This document shows, in pieces, positions 5,102 through 6,025 of a stretch of DNA of 6,025 nt. The notes beneath the pieces were generated by a model. It was not told the origin of the DNA. It did no database searches and saw only the letters and a program-made list of their open reading frames with translations. Each line of letters starts with the position of its first letter. The stretch's first letter is position 1. A program made the translations under genes and the position numbers. Origin of the DNA: Candidatus Nitrosopumilus sp. (GTDB lineage Archaea > Thermoproteota > Nitrososphaeria > Nitrososphaerales > Nitrosopumilaceae); contig JAOUAY010000082.1 in the NCBI GenBank assembly GCA_029860565.1, forward strand, positions 1-6,025, in the 5' to 3' direction.

Positions 5102-5126
5102 CTAAAAATGGACCAGACAACACAAA

Positions 5127-5507
5127 ATGGGACTTGTTAAAGAAGTAATCAAAGAGATAGGAAACAAATCAAGAGAGTTCTATGAGTTTGTTTTACCGCC
5201 AATTGACATGTATCTAAATGAAAAGAATCTCAAAATAGTAATTGACATTCCAGGATTTGCAAAAGATGACATAAAATTGACTCTATGCGGAGACATACTT
5301 TCTATTAAGGCTCAAAAAACTATAGATGAAAAAAAATCAGAGACATTAATTTCAAACCAAAGACCAAACGTGATTGACAAAAAAATTCGACTTCCAGTTG
5401 ACATCAAACAAGGAGAGGAAAAAATCGAATCTGCAAAATATGAAAACGGTATTCTTACACTAATTATTCCCATAATAAAAAAGGGTAAAGATATCTCAAT
5501 AGAATAA
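5127..5507 (+). CDS. hsp20: Hsp20/alpha-crystallin small heat-shock protein
   Basis: An ATP-independent chaperone that binds unfolding proteins and holds them for refolding by other chaperones. The 126 residues are short but normal for archaeal sHsps. After a charged N-terminal helix (1-22), the alpha-crystallin domain spans about 24-116: PPIDMYLNEKNLKIVIDIPGF at its start, DDIKLTLCGDILSIKAQK at 47-64, the LPVDI segment at 89-93, and the signature A-x-Y-x-NGIL at 103-110 with IP at 114-115. The C-terminus carries the I-x-I motif (ISI, 123-125) that docks into neighbouring domains to build oligomers. The gene has its own TATA box and is probably leaderless. It converges on the UbiB-family gene with 4 nt between stops. 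Stress induction is expected from the family, not shown by the sequence. Confidence 0.92.
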   Translation: MGLVKEVIKEIGNKSREFYEFVLPPIDMYLNEKNLKIVIDIPGFAKDDIKLTLCGDILSIKAQKTIDEKKSETLISNQRPNVIDKKIRLPVDIKQGEEKIESAKYENGILTLIIPIIKKGKDISIE

Positions 5508-5511
5508 ACAA

Positions 5512-6025
5512 CTAGTATCTTCTAAACAATACAGAGATTCCCATAATAATTCCAGAACCAATCATTCCAGCCAAACCAACAGATTCACTGGATTGAAACA
5601 AGATTGCAGAGCCTACAAAGATTGCAGAGGCAAAGATACTTCCTCCGATTAAAACCACTGGCTTTCTTTTTTTCATGTGAAACTGGAATTCGCCCATGAG
5701 TTTTTCCATTTCAGGTCCAATCCTTAGTGCAGTGTCAATTGATTTTGAGAAACTATCAAAAGAAATCTTTAGCTCCTTAACATAAGCCCCCAGAATCAAA
5801 TCTTCTTCCTCTAAAATATTTTTTAAAACTTTGACAAATTTGAAATCAACATTGTGCGTTTTGTAGATTCCCTCAATTATTGATGCCATTCTCATGTACA
5901 GAGCCAAATTTTTTGGTAAAACAAATGGAAATTTGCTCATGGTTTGATTTGCAAGCTCCATCAAACTTTGTACTTCCATTTCATCAGGTTTATCTCCATG
6001 CATTGCACGAATAGAAAGTTCAATT
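5512..6025 (-). CDS. ABC1/AarF/UbiB-family protein, C-terminal part, runs off right edge
   Basis: The frame is open to the window edge: codons upstream of the Met at 6003 read IELSIRA in frame, so that Met is internal and the true start lies outside. What is visible is the C-terminal region of an ABC1/UbiB-type protein-kinase-like protein: an acidic helical stretch, then LPKNLALYMRMASIIEGIYK, which matches the conserved LP...R...EGI segment after the kinase domain, a long helical linker, and two C-terminal membrane helices (KPVVLIGGSIFASAIFVGSA, and GLAGMIGSGIIMGISVLF) ending in RRY. Family members are membrane-bound atypical kinases/ATPases linked in bacteria and mitochondria to quinone synthesis; the archaeal role is not settled. 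The ATP-binding and catalytic motifs would be beyond the window, so activity cannot be judged. Confidence 0.75.
   Translation of the reverse strand, partial: IELSIRAMHGDKPDEMEVQSLMELANQTMSKFPFVLPKNLALYMRMASIIEGIYKTHNVDFKFVKVLKNILEEEDLILGAYVKELKISFDSFSKSIDTALRIGPEMEKLMGEFQFHMKKRKPVVLIGGSIFASAIFVGSAILFQSSESVGLAGMIGSGIIMGISVLFRRY

Larger units (their letters stand above)
4650..5126. other. Gene-poor 477-nt stretch with gene-tail relics
   Basis: No long open frame exists on either strand. Two short minus-strand protein-like pieces (4767-4896), an imperfect direct repeat (4764-4797 and 4954-4984), and the hsp20 promoter near 5095 are the only items I can support. Stops interrupt every frame, as expected for decayed coding DNA. 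No tRNA or CRISPR repeats are visible. Confidence 0.6.

Noticed and set aside
2800..5126. CRISPR array next to cas1
   Set aside because: No regularly spaced repeats were found; the only direct repeat is a two-copy imperfect one about 190 nt apart.

Overview
The window looks like a chromosomal segment of an ammonia-oxidising archaeon of the Nitrososphaerota (Thaumarchaeota), probably Nitrosopumilus-like. The evidence is low GC with AT-rich codons, archaeal-type UMP kinase, TATA boxes about 25-30 nt upstream of start codons with almost no leader, a GGTGAT-type archaeal Shine-Dalgarno inside an operon, and compact gene packing. The lineage call rests on recognition of gene character, not on a search.

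Left part (1-2799) is core genome. A 100-residue protein of unknown function reads rightward and abuts, stop to stop, the end of a leftward three-gene operon: thymidylate kinase (tmk), then an HD-domain phosphohydrolase of the dNTPase/SAMHD1-like kind, then UMP kinase (pyrH). Both junctions are 4-nt ATGA overlaps, so the genes are translationally coupled. The set makes biochemical sense: two pyrimidine nucleoside-monophosphate kinases with a putative nucleotide hydrolase between them, which suggests joint control of the (d)NTP pool.

Middle part (2800-5126) is a disturbed accessory region. It holds gene-poor DNA with hairpins and short protein-like relics, a small rightward gene whose first codons are out of frame by one A in a poly-A tract, and a broken cas1 gene. 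The cas1 N-terminal third lies on the minus strand and its C-terminal third on the plus strand, abutting at about 3958. The middle of the protein and its last residues are missing. The Cas1 type resembles solo/casposon Cas1 more than that of ordinary CRISPR operons, and no repeat array, cas2 or other cas gene is visible. Just upstream of the cas1 start, and overlapping it by 4 nt, is a small protein with one predicted membrane helix that I do not recognise. A gene-poor 470-nt stretch with further relics follows.

Right part (5127-6025) returns to ordinary genes: an Hsp20 small heat-shock protein with its own TATA box, converging (4 nt gap) on the 3' end of an ABC1/UbiB-family protein that runs off the right edge.

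The most interesting item is the inverted, split cas1 and its membrane-protein partner: either the fossil of a casposon-like element or solo-Cas1 locus, or an assembly artefact that needs to be excluded.
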